A stretch of DNA of 64,000 nucleotides, taken from positions 124,001-188,000 of the IMG/VR virus record IMGVR_UViG_3300038424_000251; one strand, 5' to 3'. Origin of the DNA: a virus. Position 1 is the first letter of the stretch; each line of letters begins with the position of its first letter. Under the pieces are notes generated by a model. It saw only the letters and a program-made list of their open reading frames with translations. It had not been told where the DNA came from and searched no databases. Below, one piece after another: positions 31,323 to 39,236 of the stretch. Made by a program: the position numbers and the translations under genes.

Positions 31323-33413
31323 ATGAAGCTGATTAAAGTTGCTGCTGCGGTATTGAATCAAACTCCCCGTGATTGGAAGGGGAATATGGCTAATATTCTT
31401 GAAGCAATTAAAACAGCTAAAAATGAAAATGTTACTATTCTTTGCCTTCCTGAAGCGACCATCACAGGCTATGGAATGGAAGATGACCTTTTCTGCTCTG
31501 ATGTTTCTCATAGAGCGATGATAAAATTGAAAGAGATTATAAACACTCCTAATACAAATGGATATAATCGTTTATGTGACAACTTAATTGTTTGTATTGG
31601 GTTACCTGTAAGATTCAATAACACTCTTTACAATACTGTTGCCACTGTAGTCTATGGAAAAGTTGTAGGATTTACTTGTAAACAACACTTGGCTGGTGAT
31701 GGTATTCATTACGAAAATCGTTGGTATAAACCTTGGCCATCTGGTATAGTCCAAATTATAAATATTCCTGAACTTGGTGGAGATTTTCCTATTGGTGATA
31801 TTCATTTTAATATTGGAGGCATCAAAATCGGATATGAAATTTGTGAAGATGCTTGGGTTGCCAATAGACCGGGAACAGTTTTGGCTACCAAGGGAGTTGA
31901 TATTTATCTCAATCCTAGTGCCTCACACTTTTCTTTTAATAAACTAAACACACGAAAAAATTTCGTTGTTGACGGTTCACGAGCATTTGGAGCTACATAC
32001 GTTTATGCTAATCTTGTTGGTAATGAAGCCGGACGGGCAATTTATGACGGTGGAGCTTTAATTGCTACAGGTGGTTCTTTGGTAGCTATTGGAAAACGTT
32101 TTACTTATAAGAATGTTTTATTAACCACAGCAGTTATTGATGTTGATAATACACGAACTTCACAAGTTCGCACAGCAAGTTTTCAACCAAATATTGAACA
32201 ATACAATCAAGGTTGTGTTAAGGTTGATTTCAGGTATCCTACTATTACAGAACAACTTACGACCAGTCCAGAACAAGAGGAATGGGAAATAGATAAATTT
32301 TCTACCGGCTTTGTAAAACATGAAGAATGTGTTCGTGCTCTTGGGTTAGCTTTGATGGATTACATGAGAAAGAGTCACACGAAAGGTTTTACTATTTCGT
32401 TAAGTGGTGGAGCCGATTCGGCAATGGTGATATATCTTTGTGCTATGGGAATTCATCTTGGAGTAAAAGAATTGGGAGTGGTGGGATTTATTGAAAAATA
32501 TTGTCCTCACGTTAAAAATGATGGAATTTTTAATATCGTCAATGCTAAAACAGAAAATGAATTTATTCGCAGAATTACTAAATCTTTAATTACTACCGCT
32601 TATCAATCAACAGCTCAGAGTGGAGAAATTACAAGAAACGCCGCTAAGGGATTGGCGAAAGCTCTAAATATTCCTCATTATGAATTTGACGTTGAACCGA
32701 TGGTAAAGAATTATAAGAATCTAGGTAAAATTGTCAAGGGAAGTGAATTGACCTTTGAAGAAAATGATATTGTTTTACAGAATCTTCAAGCTCGTGTTCG
32801 CGCTCCCGGCATTTGGATGATTGCCAATATGAAGGGAACTCTATTATTGACGACAAGCAATATGTCAGAAGCGGCAGTTGGTTACGCAACAATGGATGGT
32901 GACACCGCAGGAAGTGTAGCACCTATCGCTGGATTACCAAAGGTTTATATCCGTGAATTTTTAGCTTGGGTTGCCTATACCGGTCCAAGAAACATTGGCC
33001 CAACAACGGAGATGTATGCTATTGTTGAACAACAGCCTACGGCTGAACTTCGTCCAGCAAGCTACAAACAGACCGATGAAGATGACTTAATGCCTTATTG
33101 GTTATTACACAAGATTGAAACGATGGTTGTAAAAAACCGTTACACGCCTCTTGAAATCTATCAATCATTGAGGATTTCGATTGATTATGATAACAATCAA
33201 TTAATCAAAGATATTACCAAATTCTTTAAGTTGTTTTCAAGGAACCAATGGAAACGTGAACGATATGCTTTGAGTTTCCACATGGACGACCATAATCTTG
33301 ACCCCCGAACATGGTGTAGAACACCAATTCTTACAGGTGGATATGAGGAAGAACTAGAAGAACTCATAGTATTTGTCAAAAAACCGATTGTTCTTGGTGG
33401 AAGTAACGCTTGA
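31323..33413 (+). CDS. nadE: Glutamine-dependent NAD+ synthetase
   Basis: A 696-residue full-length NadE. The N-terminal nitrilase-type glutaminase has its triad: Glu44 in LCLPEATITGYG, Lys120 in FTCKQHLAGDG and Cys174 in GYEICEDAW. The synthetase domain has the ATP-pyrophosphatase loop SGGADS at 361-366, and LLTTSNMSEAAVGYATMDGDTAG for the substrate site. It converts nicotinic acid adenine dinucleotide to NAD+ using glutamine and ATP, the last step of the deamidating pathway. The other steps are encoded at 39237, 40651, 46730 and 49109. It has its own promoter and a leaderless mRNA. Confidence 0.95.
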   Translation: MKLIKVAAAVLNQTPRDWKGNMANILEAIKTAKNENVTILCLPEATITGYGMEDDLFCSDVSHRAMIKLKEIINTPNTNGYNRLCDNLIVCIGLPVRFNNTLYNTVATVVYGKVVGFTCKQHLAGDGIHYENRWYKPWPSGIVQIINIPELGGDFPIGDIHFNIGGIKIGYEICEDAWVANRPGTVLATKGVDIYLNPSASHFSFNKLNTRKNFVVDGSRAFGATYVYANLVGNEAGRAIYDGGALIATGGSLVAIGKRFTYKNVLLTTAVIDVDNTRTSQVRTASFQPNIEQYNQGCVKVDFRYPTITEQLTTSPEQEEWEIDKFSTGFVKHEECVRALGLALMDYMRKSHTKGFTISLSGGADSAMVIYLCAMGIHLGVKELGVVGFIEKYCPHVKNDGIFNIVNAKTENEFIRRITKSLITTAYQSTAQSGEITRNAAKGLAKALNIPHYEFDVEPMVKNYKNLGKIVKGSELTFEENDIVLQNLQARVRAPGIWMIANMKGTLLLTTSNMSEAAVGYATMDGDTAGSVAPIAGLPKVYIREFLAWVAYTGPRNIGPTTEMYAIVEQQPTAELRPASYKQTDEDDLMPYWLLHKIETMVVKNRYTPLEIYQSLRISIDYDNNQLIKDITKFFKLFSRNQWKRERYALSFHMDDHNLDPRTWCRTPILTGGYEEELEELIVFVKKPIVLGGSNA

Positions 33414-33437
33414 CTTCTTATACAATTCTGATATAAT
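33410..33437 (+). promoter_or_regulatory. Promoter
   Basis: CGCTTGACTTCTTATA, a 16-base spacer ending TCTGA, TATAAT; 11 bases to ATG 33449. It begins in the nadE stop codon. Confidence 0.85.
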
Positions 33438-33448
33438 ATTTATTCGTA

Positions 33449-34201
33449 ATGAAAAATCTCATTTACGAACATCCAGAAGTTGTTGACGACCTTCCTAATC
33501 ATGCCAAATTTCGCTCCCGTAGCAATTGGTATGAACATGGAAAAGATTATCCTTGGAAAAAGGTTTATCGCTTCTTAACCTCAAGAATTGGCAAACCTTG
33601 GGACAGGGTGTTTTCTGAATTTGTTCACTTGGAATGGATTCCCCGTCAATATAGAACTCAAGAACAAATTAGTTGTTCTGTTATTCTCAATACTTTTATA
33701 AAAGATGGTAAAGTTTGGTATTTTGCCAAAGGTTTTGGTGGCAATGAACGACCAATTGAAAGATGTAATGAAAGTTATTATTCTTATTCAGAAATGTTTT
33801 ATGTTCATCCCAAAACCAAAATTCTTTGTCATTACAAACCAAAGAAAGTAAATTATAGAAAAATACAAGAGGAAGAAGAAGCCAAAACTTTTCGTATATT
33901 AGGTGACTATCACCAATTACTTAAATTTGATGGTATTTGGTATGAAGTGAAAGGCAAAATTATAGAAAATTCTTTCTACGATAATCTTTATGAACAAAGA
34001 GGACCAAGAGAACGTTTGATTGGTTCTTTTGACAAACCAAGGTATTATTATATTTGGAAAGATTTTCCCCATGTTAAAATTGTCTTAAAACGTCAACTTT
34101 CTCATAAAGAATTGAAAAAATATGGTATTGCCAATGATATAAAACCCATTGGTAAATCTTGTCCTGTTTGTGGAAATCTCAAATGTACTCTCAAAACATA
34201 A
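33449..34201 (+). CDS. Conserved phage protein of unknown function
   Basis: A 250-residue protein rich in Arg, Lys, Trp and Tyr (SNWYEHGKDYPWKKVYRFL, PWDRVFSEFVH), ending in a zinc-type CPVCGNLKC. This composition suggests binding to nucleic acid or ribosome, but I do not recognise a family with known function. Confidence 0.65.
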   Translation: MKNLIYEHPEVVDDLPNHAKFRSRSNWYEHGKDYPWKKVYRFLTSRIGKPWDRVFSEFVHLEWIPRQYRTQEQISCSVILNTFIKDGKVWYFAKGFGGNERPIERCNESYYSYSEMFYVHPKTKILCHYKPKKVNYRKIQEEEEAKTFRILGDYHQLLKFDGIWYEVKGKIIENSFYDNLYEQRGPRERLIGSFDKPRYYYIWKDFPHVKIVLKRQLSHKELKKYGIANDIKPIGKSCPVCGNLKCTLKT

Positions 34202-34204
34202 TAC

Positions 34205-34232
34205 TTGACAATTTATAACTTGGTGATAAAAT
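34205..34232 (+). promoter_or_regulatory. Promoter
   Basis: CTTGACA, a 16-base spacer ending GGTGA, TAAAAT; 9 bases to ATG 34242. Confidence 0.75.
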
Positions 34233-34241
34233 AATATAGTT

Positions 34242-34460
34242 ATGAGAATTACAGAAGCGCCGGGATTGCATTACTGTCATGATTGTGGCGCATTGATTCT
34301 TGATGAAGATCATGAATCTGTATGGTATTGCCCAATACATGCTAAAAAGCGTGGATGGAATATTATTGATGGTAGAAGAATAAAAGTAAATGAAAACAAA
34401 AACGGAAGACCAATTATTGAAGGAAATCAGACGACTCAAGAGGGAGAATCAAGTTCTTGA
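34242..34460 (+). CDS. Small zinc-finger protein
   Basis: A 72-residue protein with YCHDCGALIL and YCPIHAKK, a zinc ribbon (CxxC + CxxH). The C-terminal 24 codons overlap the next small gene in another frame. Confidence 0.6.
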   Translation: MRITEAPGLHYCHDCGALILDEDHESVWYCPIHAKKRGWNIIDGRRIKVNENKNGRPIIEGNQTTQEGESSS

Positions 34461-34569
34461 GAAAGAGAACAAAATACTTCAACGTGAAGTAAAAGTTTTG
34501 GAATCTAAAAATGATGCTTTAGATGGAGAGTTACATTTAGCTAACCAAAAATTAAAAAAATATGAGTAA
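34390..34569 (+). CDS. Small coiled-coil protein (59 residues)
   Basis: A 59-residue frame that is one continuous heptad-rich helix (LLKEIRRLKRENQVLEKEN ... ILQREVKVLESKN). It overlaps the zinc-finger gene by 71 bases and the CoaD gene start by 8 (ATGAGTAA). The regular coiled-coil pattern and the coupling overlap support it as a real gene. Confidence 0.65.
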   Translation: MKTKTEDQLLKEIRRLKRENQVLEKENKILQREVKVLESKNDALDGELHLANQKLKKYE

Positions 34570-35053
34570 AAAAATTGGTGTATATGCTGGAAGTTTTAAT
34601 CCTTTTCATTGTGGACATGCAAACATTCTACACCAAGCTCAAGAAGTGTTTGATGAAGTAATTATAGCTATCGGTCAAAATCCAATAAAAAATGATACAA
34701 AAGAAGAATTTCCTACCGGTAATCCAATTTTGAAAGGTGCAAAGGTGGTTGTTTTTGAAGGATTACTTTCAGATTATTTGACTGAATTAACATCTTACGG
34801 AGATGAAATTTTCCTTATTCGTGGTCTTAGAAATGGTGATGACCTTCAATATGAGCAGAATCAACTTGAATTTATTAAAGGAATGTATCCCCCTCTTAAA
34901 ACAGTATTTTTCATTTGTGACAAGAAATTTGAGCATATAAGTTCAACTTCTCTGAGAGCTTTAAAGAAAATATCAGAAGCAGAATATTCCAAATATGTAT
35001 TTAAGGAACATATAAAAGTTTGGGGAAGCATGGATATGGATGGGCCAAGATAA
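34562..35053 (+). CDS. coaD: Phosphopantetheine adenylyltransferase (CoaD)-like
   Basis: A 163-residue nucleotidyltransferase. GSFNPFHCGHANIL holds the (H/T)xGH motif, FDEVIIAIGQNPIK the next strand, FEGLLSDYL and FLIRGLRNGDDLQYE match the CoaD-specific RGLRxxxDFxYE, and ISSTSLRAL is the ATP-binding ISSxxxR. CoaD joins phosphopantetheine with ATP to dephospho-CoA, the penultimate step of CoA synthesis. The fit is to CoaD rather than NadD. Its 3' end carries the 21-base repeat also found at 15286-15306. Confidence 0.85.
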   Translation: MSKKIGVYAGSFNPFHCGHANILHQAQEVFDEVIIAIGQNPIKNDTKEEFPTGNPILKGAKVVVFEGLLSDYLTELTSYGDEIFLIRGLRNGDDLQYEQNQLEFIKGMYPPLKTVFFICDKKFEHISSTSLRALKKISEAEYSKYVFKEHIKVWGSMDMDGPR

Positions 35054-35056
35054 GGC

Positions 35057-35084
35057 TTGACTTTTTCTCAACCTCGTATATACT
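35057..35084 (+). promoter_or_regulatory. Promoter of the tRNA-Arg pair
   Basis: GCTTGACTTTTTCTC, a 16-base spacer, TATACT, placed 17 bases before the first tRNA-Arg. Confidence 0.75.
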
Positions 35085-35101
35085 TATATACTGATATTAA
35101 C

Positions 35102-35179
35102 GCTGCTGAGGCACGAATCGGATTAGGCACCAGTCTTCTAAACTGGATTTAGTGGGTTCGAATCCCGCCAGCAGTACCA
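35102..35179 (+). tRNA. tRNA-Arg (UCU)
   Basis: Cloverleaf with acceptor GCTGCTG/CAGCAGT (first pair G-U), anticodon loop CTTCTAA in stem CCAGT/ACTGG, T-arm GTGGG-TTCGAAT-CCCGC and encoded CCA. It reads AGA, the likely main arginine codon of this AT-rich genome. Confidence 0.92.
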
Positions 35180-35184
35180 CTTTC

Positions 35185-35262
35185 GATGCTGTATCAGCCT
35201 TGTTTCCTAAACAAGTAACTGTAATTGGATTTATGTCGGTTCAAGCCCGACCAGCATCACCA
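35185..35262 (+). tRNA. tRNA-like gene, apparent Arg (CCU), no D-arm
   Basis: Acceptor GATGCTG/CAGCATC with A73 and encoded CCA, and T-arm GTCGG-TTCAAGC-CCGAC, are standard. The best anticodon arm is CTTGT-TTCCTAA-ACAAG, giving CCU (Arg, AGG). Only 7 bases separate the acceptor from this arm, so there is no D-arm. The segment between the anticodon arm and T-arm is 19 bases and contains a D-loop-like AATTGGAT. It may be a truncated or rearranged tRNA, or have a non-standard fold. Confidence 0.6.
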
Positions 35263-35315
35263 TATTTACGCAAAGTTTTCATACTTTTTTGCCAATACAA
35301 ATGATATTTATCCTT

Positions 35316-35822
35316 ATGAAAAGTATTATTTGGAAAATTTCTAAAGAATCATTGGAAGAAATTGTTAAATCTTCTCATTCCTATACCGAAATCTTAAGAC
35401 AACTTGGACTAAAACCCGGTACCACCACCGTTAATTTAAAAGAAAGAATGCTAAAAGATAATATAGATTATTCTCACATAAGGGATGGTCAAGGATGTCT
35501 TTGGAGTAAAGGAAAATTTTTAGTATCAAAAGAAGCTACTATTAAATATTTCTGTGAAAATTCCATAATGGATAGACAAAGTATCAAGAAATATATTCTA
35601 AGATATAGTTTAATTAAATATGTTTGTTCTGTTTGTGGTCAAGAACCCTTTTGGAAAAGTAAAAAATTAGTGTTAGTTTTAGACCATAAAAATGGCGTTC
35701 ATAATGACCATAGAATAGAGAATTTAAGATTTGTTTGTCCCAACTGTAATTCACAATTACCAACAAATTGTAGAAGTAAAACAACAAAAAACAAAATCAA
35801 AAGAGTCATTCAACTCTATTGA
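35316..35822 (+). CDS. HNH endonuclease
   Basis: A 168-residue protein from ATG 35316 (ATG 35289 or 35301 are alternatives). VCSVCGQEPFW, LVLVLDHKNGVHNDHRIENL and FVCPNCNSQ form the HNH core with two CxxC pairs that bind zinc. The N-terminal region (SLEEIVKSSHSYTEILRQLGL) looks like a helix-turn-helix. It is a free-standing, probably mobile nuclease directly after the tRNA-Arg pair. Confidence 0.87.
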   Translation: MKSIIWKISKESLEEIVKSSHSYTEILRQLGLKPGTTTVNLKERMLKDNIDYSHIRDGQGCLWSKGKFLVSKEATIKYFCENSIMDRQSIKKYILRYSLIKYVCSVCGQEPFWKSKKLVLVLDHKNGVHNDHRIENLRFVCPNCNSQLPTNCRSKTTKNKIKRVIQLY

Positions 35823-35837
35823 TAATACTTATTACCA

Positions 35838-37307
35838 ATGAAAAGTCAGATGAAAAATTACGTTGGTATAGTTAGCAATGGTATAGTTCAAGCATCAAGA
35901 CCAAATTCTCCATTTTTAGCATTTTACCACAAACCTACAGGGAATTACAATCGTTGGCGTTACGTTAGTGAAACCAAATTAGTATTTTGGTCAACTAAAC
36001 CCTCTCCCGAAGAAAAAATTGCAGTTGAAAATTGGTTAAATGAAAAAGGAATAAAAGTAGAAGGTCACAAAAATGTATATAAGGAAAATTACTTCTCATT
36101 TAAATCGTCAGATTTTAAGCATATTGTTAAAGATTCTATCCGTGAAGCTTTTTACACAAAAAAGAATAATGAAATATTAAATGAAGCTGACTCAATATCA
36201 AGAATGGACAGAATAAAAGACATTAAAAATTATCTAAATGGTTCACTGAAACCTATTGCTTCAGAAACAGATAAAGAATACACCGTAATGATTTTACAGA
36301 ATAATAGGATGATTTACATAAAAAATAATGACCCGAATCATCCCGTACCAGCAGTATATTTTATGGAATGGTGGGAAGAAGACCATGAAAAATTTGGAGT
36401 TACAAAAAATATATGGGACAACCTCTCCAAAGAAGTAAAAGCATCTGTAGAGGCTAAACTTCAATTAGCAAAATGGATAAGAAAGGAATATTTTGATTTG
36501 TATGCTAGATTTTATCGTGAAGCTGAATATGATAAATGGTGGAAAGAAGGTGGTGTTAAAATAGCTATATCAGGAAAGGCAAATGAATATTGGAGAAATC
36601 ACCATCCCCAAAAAATTATGGAAGAATTTTCGCTGAATGAAGCTTTGTTTGGTGGTCTAAAGTTAGCAGTTGAATATTATGGTGAAATACTACCTGCTGC
36701 ACTAATAAAAAGGAAAGGTTTTAAAGTAAAACCGTACACACTTGTCTTTTTCTCAAGAGAAGGTGAAAAAATAATAAAAAGAGGGTCTTTCAACTTAACA
36801 AAAGAAGAAGCAACCGCACTCGTAAAAGATGAAATATTACCTTTAGAAATACAAATGAAACATGGAGAAAATTTTAAAGTAATAATGTTAAGTTCTCCAC
36901 ATAATAGATTGCCAGAAAATCTTTTAACCGAAGGATTGTTTGGAATAAGGATGAAAGTCAGATATTCTGGTCGTTTATATAATGCTTTAATATCCAAAAA
37001 TATTACCCCCGGTAAAAGGCCTTTCGTATTTACATCTTTTTATAGTAAAGAAAATGAATTTGTGCCATTCGAACAGAAAGACCTTTCTGCAGCGGATATT
37101 CAATTTATGTTGAAAAATTATAAATTTTCCTCTGACGCAGCTAGAAGATTCAAAGAGTGGGGTGTTCCGGAAATAATTTCAATAAATGGAAAAGATGTAA
37201 GTGCTCACGGATTTACATTTGAACACATTTTGGGTGAAGAATTATTATTTTTAGAGAATAGTGCTAGAGAATTGGAACTATATATTGAAAACAAACAACT
37301 CGCATAA
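35838..37307 (+). CDS. Large unknown protein with an internal duplication
   Basis: A 489-residue protein of no recognised family. Two related ~60-residue units occur in the C-terminal half: LNEALFGGLKLAVEYYGEIL (starting about residue 265) and LTEGLFGIRMKVRYSGRLY (about 365). Each is followed by a matching strand with PYTLVFFSREGE or PFVFTSFYSKEN and an acidic helix. The N-terminal 60 residues may be a small beta domain. It is the last gene before a convergent terminator. Confidence 0.65.
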   Translation: MKSQMKNYVGIVSNGIVQASRPNSPFLAFYHKPTGNYNRWRYVSETKLVFWSTKPSPEEKIAVENWLNEKGIKVEGHKNVYKENYFSFKSSDFKHIVKDSIREAFYTKKNNEILNEADSISRMDRIKDIKNYLNGSLKPIASETDKEYTVMILQNNRMIYIKNNDPNHPVPAVYFMEWWEEDHEKFGVTKNIWDNLSKEVKASVEAKLQLAKWIRKEYFDLYARFYREAEYDKWWKEGGVKIAISGKANEYWRNHHPQKIMEEFSLNEALFGGLKLAVEYYGEILPAALIKRKGFKVKPYTLVFFSREGEKIIKRGSFNLTKEEATALVKDEILPLEIQMKHGENFKVIMLSSPHNRLPENLLTEGLFGIRMKVRYSGRLYNALISKNITPGKRPFVFTSFYSKENEFVPFEQKDLSAADIQFMLKNYKFSSDAARRFKEWGVPEIISINGKDVSAHGFTFEHILGEELLFLENSARELELYIENKQLA

Positions 37308-37308
37308 A

Positions 37309-37345
37309 AAGAGAGTCAATCATTTCTAACTGGCTCTCTTTTATT
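37309..37345. terminator. Bidirectional terminator between convergent genes
   Basis: The 10-base-pair stem AAGAGAGTCA/TGGCTCTCTT (one G-T pair) is flanked by A-run and T-run, so it can end transcripts from both the 489-residue gene and the Hsp20 gene. Confidence 0.85.
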
Positions 37346-37357
37346 TCTTCCAAACGC

Positions 37358-37837
37358 TTACTTGACTTCAATTTTCTTTGGTTCTACCTTCGGCGTTGGA
37401 ACGGTCTTCTTCAAAGTAACCTTCAAGACACCATTTTCAAATGATGCACCTATGGTTTCCTTATCAATATGGTCCCCGACAACAAAAGAACGACAGAATG
37501 AAGAATGCTTTAACTCTCGGTAGATATATTTCTTTGACTTATCTTCCGATTCTTCCCTCTTTTCTCCTTTGATACGAAGAATACCATCAACCAATTCAAC
37601 AGAAATTTGGTCCTTTGTCAGACCCGGTATTTCTGCAGTGATGATAATCTTATCATCTTCCTCAACAATATCAACTCTTGGATAAGAAGTCTTATCCAAT
37701 AATTTAAGATTTAGCCATTCAGAGCCGTCTGATAGACTATTATAAATATCATTGAAGAGTGATGAGAATGGTGTTAGAAATTCATCCATGTTGTAAAGGG
37801 CTGGATTTCTTCGATTGTAGTGAACTAATGAACTCAT
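37358..37837 (-). CDS. Small heat-shock protein Hsp20
   Basis: A 159-residue alpha-crystallin-type protein: PRVDIVEEDDKIIITAEIPGLTKDQI, LRIKGEKREE, the YIYRELKHSSFCRSFVV segment and the conserved ENGVLKVTLKK near the C-terminus. The C-terminal tail has PKVEPKKIEVK, an I-x-V anchor-like end. sHsps hold unfolding proteins as ATP-independent chaperones. Phage Hsp20s are known from T4-like cyanophages. It is transcribed on the minus strand toward the shared terminator. Confidence 0.93.
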   Translation of the reverse strand: MSSLVHYNRRNPALYNMDEFLTPFSSLFNDIYNSLSDGSEWLNLKLLDKTSYPRVDIVEEDDKIIITAEIPGLTKDQISVELVDGILRIKGEKREESEDKSKKYIYRELKHSSFCRSFVVGDHIDKETIGASFENGVLKVTLKKTVPTPKVEPKKIEVK

Positions 37838-37921
37838 ATTTATATCCTTTCATTTAATAATACTGTGTATCTATTATTTGGTGCCTATTCTCACAAGAGA
37901 CTTAGGCTATTTTCAGTCATA

Positions 37922-37950
37922 TATATTGACCAAAATCTAAAAATTGTCAA
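37922..37950 (-). promoter_or_regulatory. Possible promoter of hsp20
   Basis: On the minus strand TTGACA, a 17-base spacer, AATATA. It lacks the TGA extended -10 of the main family and is a weaker call. Confidence 0.4.
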
Positions 37951-37954
37951 TTTT

Positions 37955-38515
37955 TTATACATTGATGATTTTTCCATTTATAAATCCTTGAACACCAAGA
38001 AATTCTTTAACAGTTCTAGTTTCTATTCCAGCTTCTTTAAACATTTCATAAGTTGCATAACACGAATCTTTCCATGTGTCATAAAGATGGGCAAAAATCA
38101 ACTCCCAAGGTTCGTGAGTTACAACCGTTGTTATACCTGATTGAATTACTGCTCTTCCACAATCAGCACAAGGCAAACCATGAGTGAACATTATGCAGCC
38201 TTTTAAACTTGAACCACCCATTCTAGCTACAGAAATGATTGCATTTCTCTCTGCGTGTTCAAAAAACAAATATTTTTTTGGTCGTTCATATCTTTCAGGT
38301 ACATGGTCATTTACTTTTCTTGGTAATCCATTAAATCCGAAACTAATTGGTTCGTGGTCTGGACCAACAATAACCGCTCCTATTTTTGTTTTAGTATCTT
38401 TGCTTTTTGTTGAAGCAAGATAAACCATTTTCATGAATAATACATCCCAAGATGGCGGTATGTAATCTTTAAATTCAGGGCCAATTGAATCAAGATATTT
38501 TTGTGATAATTCCAT
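37955..38515 (-). CDS. dCMP/cytidine deaminase family protein
   Basis: A 186-residue deaminase: FEHAERNAI with the zinc-binding His and catalytic Glu, and LPCADCGRAVIQSG with the PCxxC pair. TKTKIGAVIVGPDHEPISFGFNGLPR is typical of dCMP deaminases (ComEB). It would convert dCMP to dUMP, the substrate of the ThyX encoded at 18853. I chose ATG 38515 because the promoter's -10 touches the upstream ATG (38524), which would not be in the transcript. Confidence 0.87.
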   Translation of the reverse strand: MELSQKYLDSIGPEFKDYIPPSWDVLFMKMVYLASTKSKDTKTKIGAVIVGPDHEPISFGFNGLPRKVNDHVPERYERPKKYLFFEHAERNAIISVARMGGSSLKGCIMFTHGLPCADCGRAVIQSGITTVVTHEPWELIFAHLYDTWKDSCYATYEMFKEAGIETRTVKEFLGVQGFINGKIINV

Positions 38516-38524
38516 ATTTAACAT

Positions 38525-38552
38525 ATTATCTCATAAAATTGTTACTTGACAA
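38525..38552 (-). promoter_or_regulatory. Promoter of the deaminase gene
   Basis: On the minus strand TTGTCA, a 16-base spacer ending TGA, GATAAT; 9 bases to ATG 38515. Confidence 0.7.
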
Positions 38553-38570
38553 CATATTTTAATTCATCGC

Positions 38571-38598
38571 TTGACAAAATATAAAATGGTGATATGCT
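38571..38598 (+). promoter_or_regulatory. Promoter of the Nudix-like gene
   Basis: CGCTTGACA, a 16-base spacer ending GGTGA, TATGCT. The -10 includes ATG 38594, so the gene must start further down, at 38618. Confidence 0.78.
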
Positions 38599-38617
38599 TT
38601 TTAAGCGATTAAAAATT

Positions 38618-39088
38618 ATGGGCACCACAACATACGGCGTAGCAGTTGGTCTTGTCAAAGACAGAGGCATTTATCTATCCAGACGAATTGACACCCCTCT
38701 CTTTCCTAAAAAGTGGCAATTTGTCAATGGTGCAATGAAACAAGGCGAAAATGGGCATACAGCTTCTATTAGAATTGCACAAGACCAAACAGGGCTAATA
38801 ATCGCAGGGAGTAAGCTTCATTACATTGGTTCAATTACCATAGATGCAGCCGATGAATTTTACTTCGTTTATCTTGTTCATCTTAAAGAACACGAAGTTC
38901 CTACCAATAATAATGGTGTAACAGACCGTTCGGATTGGAAATTATTTAAAATGAATGCTGCAGTTGTTTTAGATTTAGTTCCCGGTCTTAGACATATTCT
39001 TTTTAAATTAAACAAAGCTTTACTTAAAGTAGATTTGGAGATAAGTTTAAAGAAAACTGAACATGATGATGAATATGATTACATTTAA
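38618..39088 (+). CDS. Degenerate Nudix-fold protein
   Basis: A 156-residue Nudix-like protein. It matches the intact Nudix gene at 40165 along its length (KWQFVNGAMKQGEN with WQFAGGKLEIGEN; DLVPGLRHIL with DLMPGLKEII). In the Nudix box the catalytic REVTEETG is replaced by RIAQDQTG, so the metal-binding glutamates are lost. It is probably an inactive paralogue that may bind a nucleotide or ADP-ribose. It has its own promoter, which argues against random decay. Confidence 0.72.
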   Translation: MGTTTYGVAVGLVKDRGIYLSRRIDTPLFPKKWQFVNGAMKQGENGHTASIRIAQDQTGLIIAGSKLHYIGSITIDAADEFYFVYLVHLKEHEVPTNNNGVTDRSDWKLFKMNAAVVLDLVPGLRHILFKLNKALLKVDLEISLKKTEHDDEYDYI

Positions 39089-39133
39089 TTAAGTTATGAA
39101 AAGCTTTATATATTTATTCACCGTGAAATAAAA

Positions 39134-39161
39134 TTGCCATTTTCAAAGATTGTGATATAGT
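39134..39161 (+). promoter_or_regulatory. Promoter of the NMNAT-Nudix operon
   Basis: TTGCCA, a 16-base spacer ending TGTGA, TATAGT; gives a leader of about 70 bases before ATG 39237. Confidence 0.65.
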
Positions 39162-39169
39162 TAATAATG

Positions 39170-39206
39170 TCGGATGAAACACCAAGATATAATACGGTGT
39201 CCGATT
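39170..39206 (+). promoter_or_regulatory. 5'-terminal leader hairpin upstream of NMNAT-Nudix
   Basis: TCGGA ... CACC - loop - GGTG-TCCGA forms a two-part stem with a five-base bulge, starting almost at the predicted transcript end (about 39168). Possible mRNA stabiliser or small regulatory structure. Confidence 0.45.
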
Positions 39207-39236
39207 AAAATAAATACGTGATTTAGATAACGTTTT

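Noticed and set aside
38594-38617. Upstream start for the degenerate Nudix gene
   Set aside because: The ATG lies within the -10 hexamer, so it cannot be in the transcript.
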